64,000 nt of DNA. It comes from Myoxocephalus aenaeus. Lineage: Eukaryota > Chordata > Actinopteri > Perciformes > Cottidae. Positions 52,639-64,000 of the stretch are shown here, piece after piece. The notes beneath the pieces are model-generated. The model was not told where the DNA came from and made no database searches. It saw nothing but the letters and a program-made list of their open reading frames with translations. The translations under genes and the position numbers were made by a program. Each line of letters starts with the position of its first letter. The first letter of the stretch is position 1. Location of the stretch: assembly GCA_038501785.1 (NCBI GenBank), contig JBAMJR010000053.1, forward strand, positions 8,723,501-8,787,500, written 5' to 3'.

Positions 52639-53150
52639 TCTATAGTATGCACATACACGATACACGCGGATGAAATGCAAACCCTGCCTGTTCTGTTCTC
52701 TCCGGCTCTCGTCCAGAGGCATTTACAATTTAATTGGTAGTCTTTATAATTATCCCAATAACTCACACGGCAGTCTATTAAGTTAAAGCCTTCTCCCCCG
52801 CCAAATTACTGACAAAACCATCAAACTCCCAATGCCGTTAACTGCAAACAATTAAGACATGACTCGACAAACTTGTGCTGGTGATTGCAAAAGCCACCGT
52901 AAGAACATATTGAGGAAAATATGTCTAGCTTCTTATTAAGAGAGTTGTGAATGCACGCAACTTACTCGTGGGCTTGCAGTGGACGCCTTGAATTAAATCC
53001 CGAGACTGACAAACCGAAGTTTGAAGAAAATCTCTACTGTAAAGGTGGGCGTGTCCTGAGGGATACCGCACAAACACACGCGCACACTATTATTGCATCA
53101 CATGCAGAACAAGCTGTCCTTGGACGCTCCCTCACCACAATGTGAAATAG
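52639..53150 (-). other. 5' region of the GAT2/BGT1-class gene (candidate noncoding exon)
   Basis: An acceptor-like CTATAG at 52645-52640 lies 11 nt before the start codon. A donor-like site (CACGA then GTAAGT) at 52966/52965 could end a noncoding first exon that starts between about 53000 and 53150. No TATA box is obvious. An alternative is translation from upstream in-frame methionines (52766 or 52640s) without this intron, which would add an N-terminal stretch unlike any SLC6 protein. Confidence 0.35.
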
Positions 53151-53639
53151 GCATTCCCAACTAAAGTCTTCATGCATGTATTTTGCATATTTATTTAACC
53201 CAAATAGATATTTAGTAATAGTTAGCTTAGCTAAGTTATCTATTATTAGGTTGTTATAAGAGTATGCATCTAGTGCATCATATGAGCTGAGCGCCTTTGT
53301 ATGTCATTTATCAATCTGCAAAGCCATGTTGTATTACTTACTATACTATTCATATGCACTGTAGTAGTGGAGTAAAAATTAAATTGACATAACTTTATAT
53401 ATTATATTAAAATACTATTCCACATCTGTTGTCTGGTTCTAATTATTATTACATTTATCTGAGTTGCAAGCTGAAACATTTTAAACATATCATTTCATCT
53501 TTATTAAATCTTTCTTCAATATTTCTATTCTATCATAGGCACAACCTTTAATAATAATAACCTATGTACAATGTATTCTTAATTAATAAACCATTTTGGT
53601 GCCTTATCTGGGGCACCAAAATATCTTATTTTACCTGAC

Positions 53640-53886
53640 GGGACAAAATCAGGGTCGATTGCTCCAGATAGAGGGGGAGGAGTTACATCATATTGACGCA
53701 TTGACGTATTCTGCGTGACGAACCCGGAAATAAAAGTAAACAAACGCACAGGAAGATGAAAATGTTCTGTCGCGTCAGTTATCCATTCTCATCCATCGGA
53801 GTCTGTGATGGTTTGTGATTCATAATGCATAACGGATTTACATCGCGATAAGGACACGGACCCAGTTAGAGACAGGCTGAAAACCG
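53640..53886 (+). promoter_or_regulatory. parp11 promoter and noncoding first exon (candidate)
   Basis: CpG-bearing sequence carries three TGACG-type sites (about 53694-53720), resembling CRE/ATF half sites. A likely noncoding exon follows, ending AAACCG before GTAAGA at 53887. The divergent transporter gene begins about 0.6-0.9 kb away on the other strand, so regulatory sequence could be shared. No TATA box is obvious. Confidence 0.4.
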
Positions 53887-54156
53887 GTAAGACACCCGTT
53901 AAGTCACGAGTCACGAAGCCGTTAATGAAAGCTAGCGTTAGCTTGATAAGGCAGTTTCCTGTGTTATCTTAATTTGATTTTGGGGTGACTTTCTCTCATG
54001 AACATGGCTTAGAATATGCACGTGCAGTTAAGTTTGTGTCACGAATACAACATCACCTTGCCAACCGTTATTTGCAATACCTTAATGTATTTTAGCTCCT
54101 ATTTGCCTAAGTGTGTTCGCGTCTTTCCACTCATTTTTTTCCAGATTGAGTTAGCT

Positions 54157-56651
54157 ATGTTAGCCATCAGGTCGTCAGAGGAGGAGTCCACTGAGGCGGA
54201 GGATATGGACACCTCAGAGCCCAACTGGTGCTGGTTCTACTTGGCTGAGTGTGGAGTTTGGCATATGTTTGAGGTAAAGCTATCACACGTCACGATGCAA
54301 GGACGGACAAGCCCCATGACATTGTTCATTTCCATTCACCCATTACCTCTGCATATAAATTAAAGCTGCGCTGCAATGGGTTTTCAATGAATTGATCTGT
54401 CCATAATCTATTAATTGTTAAAGTCAAAATGACAACCAGTCAAAATGAGAACCATTTGATTGTTCAAATTTGAGAATTCACTGCTGTTATTGTCCTTGCT
54501 TTGTTGTAAGGGAAATGTTTTTTTATTTTTTTATATTGGACTGTTGGTCAGAAAAAAACAAAACGTTTGAGGATGTTATCATGTGGTCGAGGTTATTAAT
54601 TAGCATTAGGACATAATGTTGGTTGATCTGCAGATTAATTTCTCAATTGTTTGTCTATAACATGTTGGTCGGTGGTGATAATGCTTTCCATCAGCCTAAT
54701 GTGACATCTTCAAATTACTTCTTTTATCTGACCAACAGCCCTGTGACACTTAAACTATAACATACCATCACATGAGCAGCAAAAGCTCCCGACACCAGAG
54801 CTGGAAGTAACAAATGTTTGCCTTTTTTGCTTACTTAAGAAACTGCAATTAACTTTCTGTCGATTAACCAAACGATAAATCGAGTAATTGTTTCATTCCT
54901 CCATTAGAGTAATTTACATTTCTCAATTCCCCTGTCAGATTGATCCCAGTGCAGCCTGCTCTGTGACCAGTGCTCAGATTGAGCAGTGCTACAGCAGAAA
55001 CCAGAGAGGTGTCATGGAATTCTACACAGCCAAGTACACCTACAGACTGGACTTCTCAGGTATGATGATGAGTTAGTTAACGAGTTAGTTAAAGTTGAAC
55101 GAAAGCCTCTTCATCAGACAAAGACTATTAAGCCCTCAGAATTATGACATGAACGCAGTGAAGATTAGTAGGAAAATATTTTAAGGTCAGGATAAATCCT
55201 GTTACAGAAATTGTGCCTGAATGTGAGTTCCTGCGGCTCTAATCTTTGTTGAATTCCTCACCAGTGATGCGACAGATTAATGTAACAACAGGGAAGCAGC
55301 GGCCAATCAAACGCTCCCTCCACTCTGCAACTGGCTTCAGGTAAGATTTGGTGCTCAAACCCCCGAAAACATTTTTTGTTAGATATCTTAGAAAAAGGTT
55401 TCTTTCTTCATTGCAAGCTTTTCCGTAATGACATTAATGCAACTTAAGTTAGTTTACTGCTGGAAGAACGTAATTACTAAACCCTCTCATCTCTCTTTCA
55501 CTTATTCTGTCAGGTTCATATGTGATAATCTTGCCTTGCCTGTTCCGTGTCATTGGGAGAGAATAAACACTGATGAGCCCTATCAGGTGAGTAAAGCAAC
55601 ATTCCTACTATTGTTAGTGTTACGTTTGACTACTTTACCCTTGTGTGACTGTTTTTTTTTTTGCAGCTTATCCCACTCGGAAGAGACACCTATGAGTTTA
55701 AAGAAGTCGCCAGACTGTATGAAAGGACTATGGATCATCCAATCAAATCCATCCAGAGGGTTCAGAACATTGACTTATGGGAATTCTTCTGCAGGTAGAT
55801 ACTTGTCGTATTGTTGTGAGTGGACAGCAGAATGCCCAAAAGTACTTCTTTGTTAGAAGAGAACTCTGCTTGCTGTCATGCTGAATTCACTTTAGTACTT
55901 TTTCCAGCCCCGACCAGAAAAAAAGCTTTTCTTCTGTTAAAGTAAATCAACAGAATTAAACCCAATTTAGAGAAGCCTCACCTTCACTGAAACATTAAAT
56001 AGATTGAAATGCCATGTCTGATGTCATGAAGTTATGATCAGTACTCTGTTTAATGTTGTCATTCATTGGTTCTACCCCAAGGAAGAAAACACAGTTGCGA
56101 AAAGTCAAGCGCACGCTGGACATTGAGGAGCGAATGCTGTTTCACGGCACAGGACACAGCAACGTGCAAGCTATATGTACATTTAACTTTGACTGGCGTC
56201 TGACAGGGAGCCATGGCGACGTCTACGGCAAAGGTCGATCTGTTTGTGTTGAGATTTCTCATCGTGAAACAATTTGTCACACTTTTTTCTTTTTGTCTGA
56301 TTATAACATTTCATTTAATGTTCCATCCCCACAGGAAGCTACTTTGCCCGAGATGCCAAATATTCCAGTAAATTCTGTCACACCACAGGGAAGCACAACA
56401 CCACCCTGCAGAGACATGGACTCGCCCCACCAATATTTGCGACTGAGCCATCCTACAAGACCATGTTCCTGACCAGAGTGCTCGTTGGCGAATACACAGT
56501 CGGTCATCCAATGTACTGCAGACCACCGTCCAAGGATGCCAGCTTCACCAACTTTTATGACAGTTGTGTGGATGATATGGCCAATCCAAAGATTTATGTC
56601 ATTTTTGACAGCAATCAGATTTACCCAGAGTATCTGGTTGAGTTCTACTGA
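54157..56651 (+). CDS. parp11: PARP11: WWE plus mono-ADP-ribosyltransferase
   Basis: Seven coding exons: 54157-54273, 54939-55059, 55265-55340, 55514-55586, 55667-55794, 56082-56233 and 56335-56651 (stop TGA). The total is 984 nt, 327 aa; human PARP11 is 331. The N-terminus has DMDTSE, then a WWE domain (WCWFYLAECGVWHMFE to about residue 105) that in this family binds ADP-ribose-type ligands. The linker carries QRVQNIDLWEFFCRKK. The catalytic ART domain has LFHGT (His193), GKGSYFARDAKYSS (Tyr225) and IYPEYLVEF. The third triad position appears to be Val324 where human PARP11 has Ile, so mono-ADP-ribosylation is expected. The start ATG lies 12 nt inside the exon. A noncoding first exon probably ends at 53886. 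A near-identical exon plan in the next gene shows tandem duplication. Confidence 0.94.
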
Positions 56652-56851
56652 AGCCTCACAAGAAGACGTTTTTTATTTCATAGAGGCTGGATCTCAAACA
56701 TGGAAATATTTCGGATACAGAATCAAATGACGGGATGAAAATTGGAAAAAGAGGCGGCTAAAGGACATTTGCCTTTCCTTTCAGTCAGATCCAGTGCCTA
56801 ACTGGAGCATGGGTCATCTAAAGTGCCTTTGGAGAAAAAAAACAAGAAGAC

Positions 56852-56857
56852 AATAAA
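56852..56857 (+). terminator. Poly(A) signal of parp11
   Basis: AATAAA lies 200 nt after the stop codon. A further AATAAA-type signal (TAATAAAC) near 57993 could serve a longer 3' UTR. Confidence 0.55.
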
Positions 56858-58143
56858 GACTTTGTGTATAGTTTGTGTACTGTTTAGTGTATACTAAGAC
56901 AGGCCCTGGTTGGAATGTTTCCACTACGTAAAAAGGATGAAAATGCTGACTGAAGATCGGTCTTTGTGACAATTTTGTATTCAATGCATAAATCTGTGCT
57001 TGCTTGTTCAGTATCTGTGCACAGTTGTTTAAAATAAGAGTGGAACTTGCAGCCTGTAGGTTATAGGTGATGTCCTGCCATTGGCCACAGCCCCTCCACA
57101 TCCACAGTGCCACGCATGAGCTTATTTACAAGTCATGTAGACATAATTCCAAATGACAAAACCAAAAACCGCAAGACGTTCCTGCTCACTCATTCAGCAC
57201 ATTGACCTGTCAGTTAGTGGCATCAACATCTGTGTGTAGTACAATGTATTATGTAGGCATGGACTTTTCTTTTTTTTTTCTTACAAAAAAAAAACGCTTC
57301 TACCTCTACATTTTTTTTAAAACCATGCATCAGTGCACTTTTCCCCCTTTCCATGAAAGGTGTTCTATTTGTGTCACAGTGACATAAAGTTGTGATGTCT
57401 TGTTCACTTGTGGTCCTTTAGCAATATGTTTCTGTGTAACGTTTTTGGCCATTGACTTCAATCTTTAAAAGACTTGACAATGGCCGCGGTTGGATTTTGT
57501 ATGTGTTCGCAACCAAGTTCATTCCAAACCAAAAGAAGATCAGCATCACATTTGACTTAAAACCATCTGAGTGTGATGTCACCACCTGCTAACATGTTTA
57601 ATTAAGGAATAAGCAGGTTTTCTTTGCACCTGGTGAAAAATGATCTATTTAAAAAAAAAAAAAAAGAATGTAGCCAGCACATGTATAGTACTGTAATGAT
57701 AATTAACCACAAAATGTAATATTGCTTTGATGTGTACATTTGTTGAATCCATTGAACGATTGTGTGTGTTTTTGAGAAAGAAGAATAACAAAATGACTGT
57801 GTGTCATATTGGCCACACGGTGGCGTAACAGTGCAAGGATGGATCTGAAGCAACTCTTTGCATTTCCTCATAAATACAGGCAGGTGAGGGAAGCAAACAG
57901 ATGTCTCCGTGTCATAACATTAGAGATGTGTGTGAGTGTAGGGTGTGTGAAGCTGTGTGTGTGTCTGTCTGTATGTTGCACATGTTACAACTAATAAACT
58001 TTTCAACGTAAGCATTTGAAATGATTTATTTGTGAACATGTTTCACTGGAGAAATTGTTTTGTGCTGGTAACAATGTCTTCTTCTTCAAAGTGAGGAGAG
58101 CCAGCCTACTTCAGGGGTGTGGCTATATATGACACCTCATTTG

Positions 58144-58150
58144 TATATAA
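58144..58150 (+). promoter_or_regulatory. TATA box candidate of the PARP11-like gene
   Basis: TATATAA at 58144-58150 lies about 115 nt before the start codon, with a second TATATAT at 58124-58130. Transcription from about 58170-58180 would give a short 5' UTR without needing an upstream exon. Confidence 0.45.
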
Positions 58151-58264
58151 GGAACACCATTGTCAGCTGTAATAGTGACCTGAGCAAGTCAGAGAGAGGA
58201 AGGCCAGTTGTACCTAAATAAATGTATTCATCTAGTTGTGATATATTTCATTTCCGTCAGGATA

Positions 58265-60524
58265 ATGGGGGACAATGATGCAGTGGAACCCATGGACACA
58301 TCAGAAACCCCATTGTTTTGGTATTACCTGGCAGACTGTGGAAGATGGCACAGATTTGAGGTACATTCTTAATTTTAAATTCAAAGTCTATCATGATCTA
58401 GGTCATCAAATGTATATGTTACCATACACACATCTATATGGAGCAGAATAGGTAGAACTAAACTGTTGGTACCTTCTGTCTATCCTGCAGGATGACCCTG
58501 ATAACCCCCTTAGAAGTGAGGATATTGAAAGATATTTCAGAAGAAACTCAAAAGGGAGGTTTCATAGATTTTCATCTAATCGTCACGTCAAGATTGATTT
58601 CTCAGGTAGCCTATCTGACTACTTTTTTGGTTTCTTGTTTACCTGCATAGCACTTATTTGACATGATTTATGTGTTGTTAAACAGCAATGTTACGGACTG
58701 ATTCCAGGACTGGGGGACAAGTAAGTATCCAACGGAGATACAACATTGAAAGAAGGTGAGGTTTAAAACACATTAAAATAAAAGATTTACACTCTCAATA
58801 GTGAGTCATAGTTTAGTTTATTCAGTAATGAAAGTGAAAGTACAGTGGAAATGAGTTTCTCTTTCCTTCCACAGTTGCTGCTGCTTCATGGCTCCTCCTG
58901 TTCTCTGGGAATGGGTTGATCCCACTTGTCCATACCAGGTGAGAAACTGAAAACTATCCAGTAAAGCAAAGAAGTGTATGGCTGGATAACGGGCATCCTT
59001 GAAGACACAGCCAGTTAGAGCCACAGTAGAGTTAATTGTGAAACATTTAAATATTTAGCAATTAGTTTGTGAGAAACTGAATTTATTTATATTCTCACAC
59101 ATTCAAAATGTGGCTGTATTTCTGTCCTTTCTGAAGTAAGTCACAGTGACTTGAGTAACAAATAAATAACACCATTTAATTATTGCAAAAAATAACATGA
59201 GTAAGCTAGCTGTCCTCTAAGTCAGCTGAGCATCCAAGGCATTATTTTGTATGAAAACATAAAATAATAGAAAGTAAGTAAATTTAAGATATTGGTTCAA
59301 GTTGTCATTGTCATTTCTAGCTCACATTGGCATTGTTGTTTGGATAAGGGAAACATATTGCAAAAAATGGGTTACAAACTTCCCTTGGTAGAATAAAAAC
59401 TTTCAGGAAAAGTAATGTTTACTATTTTGACTCAAAAGAAATGTAGTAGCTAATGGTAAAATTCCCATTAACACCAAGTTATAAGTTATACATCATTTTC
59501 CTTAAAGAAGGACTTTGGATAGAGAACCTTTTTGTTTTTCAATTGTTTTGCACCATTGATGCATAAATCTAAACTTTAGTCTCAATAACTTGTAGAGAAT
59601 ACCGCCACAAGATAAATTTAAACAAATACCACAATATGATAAAAGCATAATTCTGGGATAACAAATGTACTTTTTATAAATGTGTTTAATTTCAGTGTCT
59701 ATTGGGATTTAAACACTACAATTCATATATTCTTTAGGCCTAGTATTATTTGAAATGTGTATTTTTTATATAATTTACAGTTAATCCCGCTGAGTGAAGT
59801 CAGCGCTGAGTATCAGACTGTGGCAGAATATGTGAAGACAGATGGGCTGTTGGACAAATCCATTGTATCAATCAGCAGGATACAGAATATGGATTTATGG
59901 GACATGTATTGTCTGTAAGTACGTCTTTAAGTTTGTCTCTCTCCATTTCCATCATGGTTATCCATCTTTGTAATCAAAACCTTCTGTTTATTTATGTCAA
60001 AGGAAAAAGAAGCAGTTAATGAGAAACCAAGGTGTCAAGAAAATGCAAGAGAAAAGACTCTTTCATGGGACCAAATTCAGAAATGTTGAAAGCATTTGCA
60101 AGAATAACTTTGATTTACGGTTAGCTGGACAAGGCACATATGGCAGAGGTAAGTTAAATGACAGCATTATACTACTATAACTGTAAATGTTGATCTGACT
60201 TTCTTTCTTTTTTTTTTAGGAATATATTTTGCTAAACATGCAGCATATGCGGACCACTACAGCGTGAGCAGCACAGATCCATTGCTGCTTTACGGCGGGA
60301 AAATGCGAGGTTTAGAGGGTCAAAACACAAAAGTGATATTTTTGGCTCGGGTAATGATCGGAAAATCAACCCTTGGACAAAAGGATTTGAAAAAACCTGA
60401 TGGTGTAAGTTCTGAAAACTCTCACGACAGCTGTGTTGATGATATCACATGTCCCAAGATTTTTGTTATATTTGATCCAAATCAAATATATCCAGAGTAT
60501 TTAATTCAGTACAAATCACGGTAA
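58265..60524 (+). CDS. PARP11-like tandem paralog: WWE plus ADP-ribosyltransferase
   Basis: Seven coding exons: 58265-58360, 58491-58605, 58686-58755, 58875-58938, 59781-59914, 60003-60148 and 60220-60524 (stop TAA). The total is 930 nt, 309 aa. Exon order and phases are the same as in parp11, so this is a tandem duplicate. The WWE region starts FWYYLADCGRWHRFE. The catalytic domain has LFHGT (His181), GRGIYFAKHAAYAD (Tyr211) and IYPEYLIQY (Ile304 at the third triad position), which predicts mono-ADP-ribosylation. The middle exons are strongly diverged: CCCFMAPPVLWEWVDP replaces the parp11 segment around CHWERINTD. It also differs from parp11 in the acceptor-loop region after Tyr211. The start ATG lies 4 nt after a CAG, which may be an acceptor or simply 5' UTR. 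A PARP12-like name is possible, but the exon plan favours a parp11 duplicate. Confidence 0.9.
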
Positions 60525-60652
60525 AAGAAGATCTTAGGCAATATCAACATGTCTACCTGAGACTGAAGGTTACATGTTGTCACATCTGTTTACGATACGA
60601 TAACGCGTATGGCACATTAAACATGATTCATCTTAAAACAGAGGAGCTTCAT

Positions 60653-60658
60653 AAATAA
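60653..60658 (+). terminator. Poly(A) signal of the PARP11-like gene
   Basis: AATAAA lies about 130 nt after the stop codon, in an AT-rich tail, and before the hAT element at 60820. Confidence 0.6.
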
Positions 60659-60819
60659 AGTTCTTGCCAAAACCAAACTAAAATCTACATGTGTTTATTC
60701 CTCTTCAAATTGTGTTATCCATTTTATTACTGTGGATAAAGGGCTTAAAATGATTGGTTTCTATGGACAATGTTGGACACATTTAGACTTTGTTAGCAGC
60801 ACGCACAGTACCTCTAAAC

Positions 60820-61586
60820 CAAGGGTAGCCAACACGGTGACCGCGGGCACCTGGTCGCCCGCAGAGGCCACGCTAGTCGCCTGCGAAGCATGTTCTAAAA
60901 ATAGAACACGCTTATGAGCTTTCACAAAAAAAAGAATTAAAAAAAAAATGTGTCATGGTTCTAACTTGTATCATGGTTCTAACTTTAGTCGCGGTTAAAA
61001 CTTTATAACAACAATTAATAACCCACAACTAACACATTTTAACAGGTTAAAACACCAAGACACAACAGTTTGTGACTTATTAACAATTTGTAACACTAAT
61101 AATTGTACATTTATAAAATTATACCACCGAGAATGCTGGGTACAGCTCGCCCACTATCACACCAAGAAGAAACTCCGTCGCAGGAAGAGACAGACCCTTC
61201 CTGTTTTTTTTCACCTACATTCCTAAGTCCCTCCAGGTTTAGCTTCCTAACACCCTCTATGTACCAACGTAAAAACAGCTGTTCAGTTGGCCTGCGGTCC
61301 TTTTCAGCATCAATGAATGAATGCGTTTACTGAAGAAAAAAAAATACGCCAGAATCTTACAAAATACTGTGATATTAATTTTTGGCCATACCGCCCAGCC
61401 CTAACTCCGACCATTTCTGAAGGGGGTTAGATAGAGTTAGATAGAGTTAGATAGTTAGATAGGGGTTAAATAGATAGTGATCTGTGCAACTTTGTTGTTC
61501 AGGAAGTTTGTATCAAACAAGTAGCCCTTCGTATTATTTTGTACCCTTGAAGTAGCTCTCGGCTTCAAAAAGGTTGGTGACCCCTG
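60820..61586. mobile_element. Non-autonomous hAT-type DNA transposon with 8-bp target duplication
   Basis: The 767-bp element is flanked on both sides by the exact octamer CTCTAAAC (60812-60819 and 61587-61594), the 8-bp duplication expected of hAT elements. The ends are imperfect inverted repeats: CAAGGGTAGCCAAC on the left, and CAGGGGTCACCAAC read inward from the right (11 of 14 match). No transposase is present. The interior has a short GATAGAGTTA-type tandem at about 61428-61470. Confidence 0.85.
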
Positions 61587-61594
61587 CTCTAAAC

Positions 61595-64000
<2,406 letters not shown>

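Overview
The window is teleost-type nuclear DNA. It has multi-exon vertebrate genes with GT-AG introns, AT-rich introns full of CA, GA, TA and TTA microsatellites, and fish-style dispersed repeats. I assembled four protein-coding genes by hand from exon boundaries, and codon phase closes at every junction. No prokaryotic features, CRISPR arrays, tRNA or rRNA genes were seen.

Layout. (1) 1-20.8 kb, plus strand: the 3' part of iqsec3, a brain Arf guanine-nucleotide exchange factor. It runs from the C-terminal half of the Sec7 domain through the PH domain to the stop at 17658, followed by a long presumed 3' UTR. Its last intron (11.4-17.1 kb) carries a LINE fragment split by a 1.3 kb palindrome-bearing insertion. 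(2) 22.2-34.3 kb, minus strand: a complete GAT1-like GABA transporter (slc6a1-like, 597 aa, 14 coding exons), tail to tail with iqsec3. (3) 34.3-41.1 kb: a gap with a 32-bp minisatellite, two noncoding-conservation candidates, and two unexplained splice-like exons on the minus strand near 38.5-39.5 kb. (4) 41.1-53 kb, minus strand: a second complete SLC6 transporter of the GAT2/GAT3/BGT1 class (637 aa, 15 coding exons), with an enlarged second extracellular loop and a diverged TM11-TM12 segment. (5) 53.7-60.7 kb, plus strand: parp11 (327 aa), then a tandem diverged copy (309 aa); both are WWE plus ADP-ribosyltransferase proteins. (6) 60.8-64 kb: a hAT-type element with an exact 8-bp target duplication, then repeat-rich sequence with no gene that I can see.

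Context. IQSEC3 next to SLC6 GABA/betaine transporters, with PARP11 on the same arm, matches human 12p13. The GAT1-like gene has no mammalian counterpart at that site, because human SLC6A1 lies on 3p25 with SLC6A11 and IQSEC1. It may therefore be an ancient duplicate kept in fish. IQSEC3 (a scaffold and Arf GEF at inhibitory synapses) and GABA-type transporters both act in inhibitory transmission. The PARP11 pair are mono-ADP-ribosyltransferases unrelated to that role.

I found no convincing wholly new system. The points most worth a second look are the non-canonical GC-AG introns, one in each transporter; a perfect 28-bp-arm hairpin inside the second transporter; the unexplained minus-strand exon pair at 38.5-39.5 kb; and the remodelled second transporter.
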